NCBI GenBank assembly: GCA_002499865.1
Contig: DANL01000003.1
Coordinates: forward strand, 1-7,411
DNA from: Euryarchaeota archaeon UBA121
Lineage (GTDB): Archaea > Thermoplasmatota > Poseidoniia > Poseidoniales > Thalassarchaeaceae
Length of the DNA: 7,411 bases
Direction of reading: 5' to 3'
Shown: in pieces, positions 1 to 5,497 of the stretch
Position numbering within the stretch: the stretch's first letter is position 1
Layout: each line of letters starts with the position of its first letter
Program-made: the position numbers and the translations under genes
The notes under the pieces: model-generated
What the model was told of the DNA's origin: nothing
Database searches by the model: none
The model's input: the letters and a program-made list of their open reading frames with translations, nothing else

Positions 1-78
1 CCAAGACATGACTTTGAGATATTGGATGTCGTTAGCTTCCTAGCTAGGCAGGTTGAGGCAGGGAAGAGCCAGTGATCT
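1..78. other. left edge, no gene recognised
   Basis: I see no coding region or RNA gene here. The stretch holds a 10-base perfect palindrome, CCTAGCTAGG, at 39-48, and a short direct repeat, GGCAGG at 47-52 and again at 57-62. Both lie just beyond the stop codon of the leftward gene at 79-342, so they could belong to its 3' end, but no T-tract terminator is evident on that strand. Confidence 0.3.
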
Positions 79-342
79 CTAACCGAAAGCCGACCAACCT
101 GAAAATGTAGCTAATAACGCGTTTAGTGCTATACCATACAAAGTGAATTTTGCAACTTGTAATTGTCGATAGCCAAGAGCAGTAAGCCAAATGAAGAATC
201 CTATGAGCCCTCCACAAGCAAATGAAATCCATGCTACCTCAGGGGAGATATATATTGTCATTACCAACCAAATCAATATCCCTTGTGTTAAGCCTATCCA
301 ACACATAGGATCGTATATCCAGGGTCCCTCATAGGCTTCCAT
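79..342 (-). CDS. small membrane protein of unknown function
   Basis: This 87-residue protein is strongly hydrophobic and I do not recognise its family. Approximate membrane segments are residues 14-32, 34-55 and 64-84, with short polar links such as GYRQLQ near residue 57. The N-terminus is acidic and aromatic (MEAYEGPWIYDP). There is no signal-peptide cleavage pattern and no catalytic motif. The ATG at 342 is preceded by GGACTAAC with no SD site, but an AT-rich box at 365-372 lies about 25 bases upstream. That is the archaeal TATA distance for a transcript starting at or next to the ATG, so leaderless expression is likely. The gene diverges from the ferredoxin operon. The three-segment topology is judged by eye. 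A real gene is likely because hydrophobicity is consistent along the whole frame. Confidence 0.6.
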   Translation of the reverse strand: MEAYEGPWIYDPMCWIGLTQGILIWLVMTIYISPEVAWISFACGGLIGFFIWLTALGYRQLQVAKFTLYGIALNALLATFSGWSAFG

Positions 343-421
343 GTTAGTCCGCAGCGAAACATGGTTAAATTAGTGATGTTTAGACCGTAGCATTGAGAAG
401 AAGGAGCATGGAGGGATTTTC
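343..421. promoter_or_regulatory. divergent promoter region with shared AT box
   Basis: The 79 bases between the leftward membrane protein gene and the rightward ferredoxin gene hold one clear AT-rich element, TTAAATTA at 365-372. It lies about 25 bases from the leftward ATG at 342 (leaderless start) and about 50 bases from the rightward GTG at 422, which would leave a leader of roughly 25-30 bases. The rightward leader carries a purine-rich SD, GGAGGG, at 410-415. Whether one box serves both directions or a second box was missed is inference. Confidence 0.4.
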
Positions 422-754
422 GTGACGGACATCAAAGATCTCGTGACACGGAGGAAATCTGAGCAACGGAGGATTAAGATTCTTCTAGATGCTAGAAGGT
501 CTGAAGATCAAGCTAAGTTGAAGGGCGGGGAGGATGCTGTTGCATGGGTCAAGGAAGAGCAGTGCATCGGATGCGATCAATGTACTATTGTTTGTGATGA
601 TGATGCCATAGAGCTGTATGATGCCCCTCTGGCCAGTCCCATCCTAAATATCGCGGTGAACAGAAAAGCGAAGATACTGAGGGACCCGTGTACTGGATGC
701 CAGTTATGCGTTCTTGCTTGCCCCACGGATGCAATACTAATGATAGACAGGTGA
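422..754 (+). CDS. 2[4Fe-4S] ferredoxin
   Basis: A 110-residue electron carrier with two complete cluster motifs: C48-x2-C51-x2-C54-x3-C58 and C90-x2-C93-x2-C96-x3-C100, the second followed by the usual proline. No signal peptide is seen, so it should act in the cytoplasm. The first motif is followed by Asp-Asp instead of Cys-Pro, and about 31 residues separate the two motifs, more than in clostridial-type ferredoxins. Residues 1-40 form a charged, Arg/Lys-rich, probably helical extension before the first cluster. The start is GTG at 422 with SD GGAGGG six bases upstream; the nearby ATG at 408 opens a frame that stops after five codons. The gene ends AGG-TGA, which also forms the SD of the next gene four bases on. 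The partner oxidoreductase cannot be read from the context. Confidence 0.88.
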   Translation: MTDIKDLVTRRKSEQRRIKILLDARRSEDQAKLKGGEDAVAWVKEEQCIGCDQCTIVCDDDAIELYDAPLASPILNIAVNRKAKILRDPCTGCQLCVLACPTDAILMIDR

Positions 755-758
755 TATT

Positions 759-1040
759 TTGAGTGATGAAGACCCTATTAGATTCGGTGCAGAATTTGGA
801 CCCAAGAGGACAGAGAGGACCACAGGAGTATCATTATCGACATTCAAAAACTTGGTTTGGGTATCCAATATTGGAGGTCTAATCTTAGTCGCCATAGCTC
901 TTGAGATGATGATCACTGGACAGTTCTTACTTGGCCTTGGGTGTATGGTTGGTGGTGTAGCAATAGCCCTTTTCCCCTCTAATTACGAGATAGTTGGAAT
1001 GGACGAGGGATATCGTCCATCCGGAATGGAAGAGGAATAG
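759..1040 (+). CDS. two-helix membrane protein of unknown function
   Basis: A 93-residue protein that I do not recognise. A polar N-terminal tail of about 30 residues is followed by two membrane segments, roughly residues 32-51 and 55-73, joined by a very short turn (TGQ), and then an acidic tail ending in EEE. This is a helical hairpin with both ends on the same side; the basic residues before helix 1 (KR, TER, FK) suggest the cytoplasmic side. It begins at TTG, set by the SD AGGTGA at 749-754, which overlaps the ferredoxin stop codon; the start lies four bases after that stop. Tight coupling to the ferredoxin gene suggests the two proteins are made together, and a membrane tether for the ferredoxin is possible but unproven. 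The next gene starts two bases after this stop. Confidence 0.65.
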   Translation: MSDEDPIRFGAEFGPKRTERTTGVSLSTFKNLVWVSNIGGLILVAIALEMMITGQFLLGLGCMVGGVAIALFPSNYEIVGMDEGYRPSGMEEE

Positions 1041-1042
1041 CC

Positions 1043-1354
1043 GTGAAAATGAATGGGACTTCCTTCCAAAAACTAGTATGGAGGGAGTTACTTTCTATTC
1101 CTCTTGGAGAAACTAGAACATACAAGCAGATTGCTGATGCCATAGGTAGACCCGGCTCATCCAGGGCAGTAGCTAATGCATGTGCCGCTAATCCATATGC
1201 TCCCTTAGTTCCGTGTCACAGAGTGATTCGTTCGGACGGGAGAGTTGGTGGTTACTCTGGCCAAGGAGGAGCAGAGAGGAAACTCCGAATGCTCGAAGAA
1301 GAGAGATTCAAGGGCTCAGAAATATATGATGAATATGGCCAGAGATGCGAGTGA
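1043..1354 (+). CDS. ogt: O6-alkylguanine-DNA alkyltransferase, single-domain
   Basis: DNA repair protein of 103 residues that should move an alkyl group from O6-alkylguanine to its own cysteine in a single-use reaction. The active-site motif PCHRVI is at residues 57-62, with C58 as acceptor, so this is a true transferase and not an alkyltransferase-like protein, which carries Trp there. Also visible are TYKQIA (Tyr27, the base-flipping region), SSRAVANA with Arg41 as the expected arginine finger, and GGYSGQ near 69-74. Only the C-terminal catalytic/DNA-binding domain is present; the variable N-terminal domain of Ogt/Ada is absent. Start is GTG at 1043, with ATG at 1049 (residue 3) as alternative; purine-rich GGAAGAGGA lies upstream. 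It is the last gene of the ferredoxin run. Its final 39 bases are antisense to the end of the converging gene. Confidence 0.9.
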   Translation: MKMNGTSFQKLVWRELLSIPLGETRTYKQIADAIGRPGSSRAVANACAANPYAPLVPCHRVIRSDGRVGGYSGQGGAERKLRMLEEERFKGSEIYDEYGQRCE

Positions 1355-1621
1355 GGCAATGGCCCAGACCATCAGATAAGTAGACTGGTTTAATTCGTTA
1401 ACTGCAGTATTTTTGACCACTATGCTTGATTCATTGGATTGGCTTTCAGACTGGGACAGTAATCCATATCTCCTAAGATCGCCAATCCTATTACGGAGAG
1501 TTTTCTCTGACATGCCGTTATTTTGAGCAACTTCTTCTCTTATTTGCCTAGAAGAGATTACATCTGGATTCTGTTTTATTAGATCAAAAATCTTCTTTTC
1601 GTGTTCAGTCAAATCGACCAT
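1316..1621 (-). CDS. tail-anchored winged-helix protein
   Basis: With the start chosen here the protein has 101 residues. Residues about 5-57 look like a winged helix: a first helix (EHEKKIFDLI), a helix-turn-helix (SSRQIREEVAQ, then SEKTLRNRIGDLRRYGLL), and a wing-like end. A Ser/Asn/Gln-rich linker (about 57-80) leads to one membrane helix at 82-101 that ends exactly at the C-terminus. This suggests a DNA-binding domain held at the membrane; target and signal are unknown. An upstream ATG at 1660 would add 13 residues, but ATG at 1621 has GGGTGA four bases before it and a TTTAAAT box at 1672-1678 lies about 25-30 bases before a plausible transcript start inside the longer frame. So the gene may have its own promoter besides read-through from the upstream genes. 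Confidence 0.7.
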   Translation of the reverse strand: MVDLTEHEKKIFDLIKQNPDVISSRQIREEVAQNNGMSEKTLRNRIGDLRRYGLLSQSESQSNESSIVVKNTAVNELNQSTYLMVWAIASLASLAIFIIYF

Positions 1622-1660
1622 TGATTCACCCACTATAACCTCTAATGTAAATATACCCAT

Positions 1661-1682
1661 CTGTAACCTTGATTTAAATCAG
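1661..1682 (-). promoter_or_regulatory. candidate TATA box for the winged-helix gene
   Basis: Read on the minus strand this is GATTTAAATCAAGG, with the symmetrical GATTTAAATC at 1671-1680 overlapping the stop codon of the upstream gene. A transcript start about 25 bases downstream would fall near 1650, leaving a short leader with the GGGTGA SD before ATG 1621. Assigned from sequence and distance only. Confidence 0.35.
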
Positions 1683-2318
1683 AGGAAGCAATATCATTAG
1701 TGCGGCCAGAGGTATGAGGACCATCGTTGCATTGTCGTCAATATACTTCAACGATGGCACTTCTCCTAAAACCGTTAGAGGAGCCAGAAGTAGTGAGATA
1801 ACCAATGGCGTTCCAATCCAGAAGTGACATCCTATCCAAACGGCATATGAGGTTATCATTCCTGCCCATATAGCCAATCTTAGATCCTGCTTCTTTCTCT
1901 TAATCTCACCCATAATCGGATCGACAAAAGTCAGGCCAAATATTAGTGGAATTCCATATAGTCCTGATTCGAGACCAGTTTTCCCATTGTCTGGTGCAAT
2001 TAAGAGGGCTAGTGCTACTGCGAAACCCCCCCATGCAAGTGCAGAAATCTGTTTAGCCTCGTATTCACGTTGGCCTATTACCACAATTCCCATCTTTATT
2101 CTAAGGGCTTCTATAATTATGAGAGTGATAATTATTGTACTAACTAGTTGTTCGGGATTCATCCCCAGATAATCGGCAATCTCGACACCTCTGACATAGT
2201 ATATGAGCGGGATTAATGCCATTACCATATGTGTAGCCCTTCTAAGTGCATGTCCTGTGAATCCCCCAATGGAATGCTTGACATGATCCGTATCGAATGG
2301 CCTGAGGGGGTCGTTCAT
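1674..2318 (-). CDS. SEC59/DGK1-like CTP-dependent lipid kinase (putative)
   Basis: A 214-residue integral membrane protein with about six or seven hydrophobic segments (near 31-43, 59-71, 93-108, 121-133, 148-169, 171-184, 198-213). It resembles the dolichol kinase/phytol kinase/DGK1 group (COG0170-like), enzymes that phosphorylate long-chain isoprenoid alcohols or diacylglycerol using CTP. Supporting motifs are RRATH at 26-30, IEALR at 69-73, a loop FVDPIMGEIKRKK at 131-143 like the family's GD-P-GE segment, and EVPSLKYIDDN at 186-196, matching its conserved E...DDN near the last helix. In an archaeon the likely substrate would be a polyprenol or geranylgeraniol-type alcohol (inference). 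ATG 2318 is fixed by SD AGGTGA, which contains the stop codon of the upstream MeaB gene. A neighbouring family such as the cytidylyltransferases cannot be fully excluded. Confidence 0.55.
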   Translation of the reverse strand: MNDPLRPFDTDHVKHSIGGFTGHALRRATHMVMALIPLIYYVRGVEIADYLGMNPEQLVSTIIITLIIIEALRIKMGIVVIGQREYEAKQISALAWGGFAVALALLIAPDNGKTGLESGLYGIPLIFGLTFVDPIMGEIKRKKQDLRLAIWAGMITSYAVWIGCHFWIGTPLVISLLLAPLTVLGEVPSLKYIDDNATMVLIPLAALMILLPLI

Positions 2319-2322
2319 TGAT

Positions 2323-3195
2323 TCACCTAGCTAAATCGTCCAGAGCATCATCAAGTGAAATACTTCCGGTTTGAAGTTCGCTTATGACACGATTCAAATC
2401 TGGAGACGATAGTAGGCGAGAATCCCACAGTGAGATCAATCTTTCTTGGATTTTTATCCTCTCTCTCCAATCTGGGGAGTCGCAATTCTCTACTAAATCC
2501 ATCAGTTCATCTATTCCCTCGTTCCTTTGTGCAGAGACGAGAACAACTTCCGGAGATGTTTTTCCGTCGGCAAATGAGAGGGAAGAACGTATTGATTCAG
2601 CGGCTTTGATAGCCCCGGGAAGGTCTGATTTGTTAATCACGATAATATCTGCTAACTCGATAATACCTGCTTTTTCAGCTTGAATTATATCTCCCCTATC
2701 TGGGCCATCAACTAGAATTATTTTGTCTGCGAATGCAACTATTTTAATTTCTGACTGGCCTGAGCCGACAGTTTCTATGAGAATTTTCTCCCACCCACAG
2801 TAGGATAGTAATTCTATCATCGAAATCAACGATGATGACATTCCTCCTGGCTGACCCCCTGTAGAAAGAGATCTCACATAAACCAACTCTCCTGAATCGG
2901 CAGATTCCATTCTTACTCTGTCTCCCAATAATGCCCCGCCTGACCTTGGGGACGAGGGGTCAATGGCCAGAACCGCTACATTCTGGTTTCTTGATTTCCA
3001 ATAACTGATTATTCTACCTATTAGAGATGATTTTCCTACTCCTGGGGGACCGGTTATTCCCATGACCGAGGATTTCCTTGAAGGCGAATCTTCTGGAAGA
3101 TTGAGCTTCATACCTTTTTCTAGGTGAGTTAGCAGTCTTGACAAGTCCCTTCTATTTCCATTGGCTGCTGATTTTAAGAGTGAGTCCTGATTCAT
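2323..3195 (-). CDS. meaB: MeaB/ArgK-type GTPase, methylmalonyl-CoA mutase chaperone
   Basis: G3E-type P-loop GTPase that in this family gates cobalamin loading and protects or reactivates methylmalonyl-CoA mutase. Numbered from the GTG at 3210 (295 residues), the motifs are Walker A GPPGVGKS at 54-61, the family segment AIDPSSPRSGGALLGDRVRM at 82-101, ETVGSGQSE at 146-154 (usually ETVGVGQSE), and the guanine-specificity motif NKSD at 193-196. The usual PGAGDD/E segment before the last motif is altered to GPDRGDIIQ (169-177). ATG at 3195 (residue 6) is preferred because its A is also the last base of the upstream stop (TGATG), a typical termination-reinitiation overlap; GTG 3210 is the alternative and would overlap by 16 bases. 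The C-terminus (about 240-295) fits the helical dimerisation part of the family. Its place after the B12 subunit supports the call. Confidence 0.9.
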   Translation of the reverse strand: MNQDSLLKSAANGNRRDLSRLLTHLEKGMKLNLPEDSPSRKSSVMGITGPPGVGKSSLIGRIISYWKSRNQNVAVLAIDPSSPRSGGALLGDRVRMESADSGELVYVRSLSTGGQPGGMSSSLISMIELLSYCGWEKILIETVGSGQSEIKIVAFADKIILVDGPDRGDIIQAEKAGIIELADIIVINKSDLPGAIKAAESIRSSLSFADGKTSPEVVLVSAQRNEGIDELMDLVENCDSPDWRERIKIQERLISLWDSRLLSSPDLNRVISELQTGSISLDDALDDLAR

Positions 3196-3632
3196 CAATT
3201 CCAACGCCACCCATCTTCATCACCGACTCCAATGGGGGCACCTGACTCCACTCTAGAATTAGCCTCATCTAAGAAGGAAAGAATTTCATCGGTTCTTGAT
3301 CCCGGTCCAAATATTGCCCTTACACCACTGGAGAACATATTTTCATGATCCCTATCAGGTATTATCCCTCCCAAGAAGACCATTACATTGCCCATTCCTG
3401 TTTCCCTAAGAAGTTCACAAATTCGTGGCACTAACACATCATGAGCTCCTGATAATGTAGAGAGGCCAAGAGCATTTGCGTCTTCGTCCATTACAATTCT
3501 TGAAATCTCCTCGGGAGTCCTCCTTAGGCCAGTATATACGACTTCGTGACCACCATCCCTAAGCGATCTGGCGATTACTTTTGCACCTCGATCGTGGCCG
3601 TCAAGGCCCGGTTTGGCCATTACTATCTTCAT
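3195..3632 (-). CDS. mcmB: methylmalonyl-CoA mutase, B12-binding (small) subunit
   Basis: A 145-residue Rossmann-type cobalamin-binding domain. It supplies the B12 site for isomerisation of (R)-methylmalonyl-CoA to succinyl-CoA and works with a separate large catalytic subunit not present here; separate subunits are usual in archaea. The cobalt-ligand motif D-x-H-x-x-G is DGHDRG at 11-16 (His13 as lower ligand), the S-x-L motif is STL at 58-60, and the glycine pair is LGGIIP at 87-92. I chose ATG 3632 because the family begins KI..AK.GLDGHDRG. An in-frame TTG at 3671 would add 13 residues, but no SD precedes it and the AT-rich promoter box near 3681-3690 would then be too close. The last 15 or so residues (from about 131) extend past the domain. 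First gene of the leftward run, divergent from pccB. Confidence 0.92.
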   Translation of the reverse strand: MKIVMAKPGLDGHDRGAKVIARSLRDGGHEVVYTGLRRTPEEISRIVMDEDANALGLSTLSGAHDVLVPRICELLRETGMGNVMVFLGGIIPDRDHENMFSSGVRAIFGPGSRTDEILSFLDEANSRVESGAPIGVGDEDGWRWN

Positions 3633-3735
3633 AGTATCGAATATGCGAACCGGTGACCCTCCTTGAAGCAACCGCAGGCCATATTTTCACGTTTTCATTA
3701 GTAAGGCATATTGACGTCCCAGCATATGGAGACAC
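3633..3735. promoter_or_regulatory. divergent promoter region between mutase and carboxylase operons
   Basis: About 100 bases separate the two operon heads. An AT-rich core at 3681-3700 (ATATTTTC followed by GTTTTCATTA) could serve as the TATA element in either direction. It is about 25 bases from a leftward start near 3660 and about 25 bases from a rightward start near 3712. Inside it TTTTCA occurs twice in tandem with an 8-base period (3684-3689 and 3692-3697), which could be a regulator site. The rightward gene has SD GGAG at 3728-3731, four bases before ATG 3736. The leftward ATG 3632 has no nearby SD; GGAGGG sits too far upstream of it, near 3658-3664. Confidence 0.45.
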
Positions 3736-5289
3736 ATGAGTGCAGATGACGTGCGCGTTGAAGAGCTTCGGAGGCGTAAGGCACAAGCCATAGCAGGAGG
3801 CGGTCAAGCAAGGGTATCTGCACAACACTCCAAGGGAAAATTAACGGCTCGAGAACGGTTAGATCTACTCTTAGATGATGGGTCTTTCATGGAAGTAGAT
3901 CCGCTGGTAGAGCATAGATGCAGGGACTTTGATATGGACAGGAATGTAATCCCCGGAGATGGCGTAGTATGTGGGCATGGGACCATAGGGGGAAAGACAG
4001 TTTACTGCTTTGCTCAAGATTTCACAGTATACGGTGGCTCCCTCGGAGAGATGCATGGTCTGAAGATTTGCAAGATCCTTGATATGGCCCTCAAAACTGG
4101 ATCTCCAGTCATTGGACTAAATGATAGTGGAGGCGCAAGGATACAGGAGGGCGTGGCTAGCCTTGGCTCTTATGCTGAAATATTCTTCAGAAACGTCAGA
4201 GCAAGTGGCGTCATACCACAAATTTCAGTCATCATGGGACCCTGCGCAGGAGGAGCAGTCTATTCTCCAGCGATTACTGATTTTGTAATTATGGTCGATG
4301 GGACATCACATATGTTCATCACCGGGCCGGAAGTAATCAAGACAGTGACTAACGAGGAGGTTTCCTTTGAGGACCTGGGAGGGGCTTCGACTCATGCAAC
4401 AAAGTCTGGTGTGACTCACTTCACTGCAGTAGATGATGAAGAGGCCTTAGAATTGACAAGGGAGCTGATTAGCATGTTACCTTCAAATAATCTACAGAAA
4501 GCTCCCGTTTTACCCACTAGAGATCCAATAGATAGGACCTGTGAAAGATTGCAAAGTCTAGTCCCAGATAACCCCAAAGAGCCGTATGACATCATTACGG
4601 CAATAGAAGAGACGGTAGACGATGGTGCATTCTTAGAAGTTCAGTCAGAATATGCAATGAATATAGTAGTCGGATTTGCTAGATTAGGCGGGCATACAAT
4701 CGGAGTGGTTGCTAATCAGCCTAATTTTCTAGCTGGGTGCTTGGACATTGATGCATCCATAAAGGCGGCTAGATTTGTAAGATTCTGTGATTCATTCAAT
4801 ATTCCCCTTCTAACCTTTGTAGATGTTCCTGGTTTTCTTCCAGGTGCAAGCCAGGAGTGGGGTGGAATAATTAGACATGGAGCTAAGTTACTTTATGCAT
4901 ATGCCGAAGCTACGGTTCCTAAGTTGACTGTGATTACCAGGAAGGCTTATGGGGGCGCTTACGATGTTATGTCGTCCAAACACATTAGGGGAGATTACAA
5001 CGTTGCATGGCCCTCTGCACAACTGGCAGTTATGGGGGCAGAGGGAGCAGTACAAATTATTCATAGAAGGAGAATCGCCTCTTCTGGCAATCCTGATCAG
5101 GAGAGAGAGAGGCTAGTGGGCGACTACGAGGATACTTTTGCAAATCCGTATCGTGCAGCTTCTCTTGGATATCTTGATGATGTTATTCAACCAAGTGAGA
5201 CGCGGAGCGTCATGGCCAAAGCACTCGGTGCACTACTTGAAAAGGAAGAGGTCAGACCAGCTAGAAAACATGGTAATATTCCACTTTGA
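3736..5289 (+). CDS. pccB: propionyl-CoA carboxylase, carboxyltransferase (beta) subunit
   Basis: Carboxyltransferase of 517 residues, full length for the family, which moves CO2 from carboxybiotin to an acyl-CoA. Two crotonase-type halves are visible. The N-terminal half has GKLTARERLDLLLD (34-47), GEMHGLKI (104-111), SGGARIQEGV (131-140) and GPCAGGAVYSPAITDF (168-183). The C-terminal half has VANQP (325-329), DVPGFLPG (363-370), GGIIRHGAKLLYAYAEATVP (376-395) and RKAYGGAYDVMSSKH (402-416), ending RKHGNIPL. Asp410 in AYDVMSSKH matches the residue linked in streptomycete enzymes to propionyl-CoA preference; human PCCB has the same segment. Propionyl-CoA is therefore the best guess, although archaeal enzymes may also take acetyl-CoA. 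ATG 3736 has SD GGAG four bases upstream. Head of a four-gene run; the biotin carboxylase subunit is not in the window. Confidence 0.95.
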   Translation: MSADDVRVEELRRRKAQAIAGGGQARVSAQHSKGKLTARERLDLLLDDGSFMEVDPLVEHRCRDFDMDRNVIPGDGVVCGHGTIGGKTVYCFAQDFTVYGGSLGEMHGLKICKILDMALKTGSPVIGLNDSGGARIQEGVASLGSYAEIFFRNVRASGVIPQISVIMGPCAGGAVYSPAITDFVIMVDGTSHMFITGPEVIKTVTNEEVSFEDLGGASTHATKSGVTHFTAVDDEEALELTRELISMLPSNNLQKAPVLPTRDPIDRTCERLQSLVPDNPKEPYDIITAIEETVDDGAFLEVQSEYAMNIVVGFARLGGHTIGVVANQPNFLAGCLDIDASIKAARFVRFCDSFNIPLLTFVDVPGFLPGASQEWGGIIRHGAKLLYAYAEATVPKLTVITRKAYGGAYDVMSSKHIRGDYNVAWPSAQLAVMGAEGAVQIIHRRRIASSGNPDQERERLVGDYEDTFANPYRAASLGYLDDVIQPSETRSVMAKALGALLEKEEVRPARKHGNIPL

Positions 5290-5298
5290 GGTGTTTTT

Positions 5299-5493
5299 TT
5301 GGACGATAGTAGATTGTTTAAATTAAAGGTGGTAGCTATGGTTGCCGTTATTCTAGAAGAGGAAGGTGGAGAGTTTATCCAGCTCTCTTCACAGAGAGAC
5401 AGGGGTAAGGAGTGGGCCAGGGACCATCGAAGAGTAATTATTGGCAGGAGGAACCTGTTCAGGGCCAAATCGAAGAGGAGTTCATCCAGGTGA
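5299..5493 (+). CDS. small basic protein, candidate accessory subunit of the carboxylase
   Basis: A 64-residue protein in two parts: a hydrophobic/acidic helix at about 7-22 (FKLKVVAMVAVILEEE) and a strongly basic tail from 33 (KEWARDHRRVIIGRRNLFRA, then SKRSSSR). It sits between the carboxyltransferase and biotin carrier genes. The start is TTG, set by GAGGTG at 5288-5293, which overlaps the pccB stop; the TGA at 5491-5493 is in turn part of the SD for the next gene. Position, size and pattern (short Ala/Val/Ile-rich helix, then a Trp and a GR motif) recall the small third subunits of acyl-CoA carboxylases, such as the actinobacterial epsilon subunits and the haloarchaeal PccX/'acc operon protein' (recalled from memory, not aligned). 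An OadG-like gamma subunit is less likely because the helix is short and carries charges. Function is inferred. Confidence 0.7.
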   Translation: MDDSRLFKLKVVAMVAVILEEEGGEFIQLSSQRDRGKEWARDHRRVIIGRRNLFRAKSKRSSSR

Positions 5494-5497
5494 TCTA

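Noticed and set aside
1622..1660. ATG-started 13-codon extension of the winged-helix protein
   Set aside because: ATG 1621 has GGGTGA at the spacing used at other starts here, while the TTTAAAT box is only about 12 bases from 1660.
2384..2683. 99-codon plus-strand frame inside meaB
   Set aside because: Antisense shadow; the Ser-rich translation has no domain character.
3633..3671. TTG-started 13-codon extension of the B12-binding subunit
   Set aside because: No SD before it, family proteins begin near ATG 3632, and the promoter box would be too close.
3601..3828. 75-codon minus-strand frame across the divergent promoter
   Set aside because: It covers both gene starts out of frame, has no protein-like features, and conflicts with two strongly supported genes.
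5441..5497. TTG-started 19-codon extension of the biotin carrier
   Set aside because: It would overlap the preceding gene by 53 bases and lacks carrier-like sequence; ATG 5498 has a perfectly placed AGGTGA.
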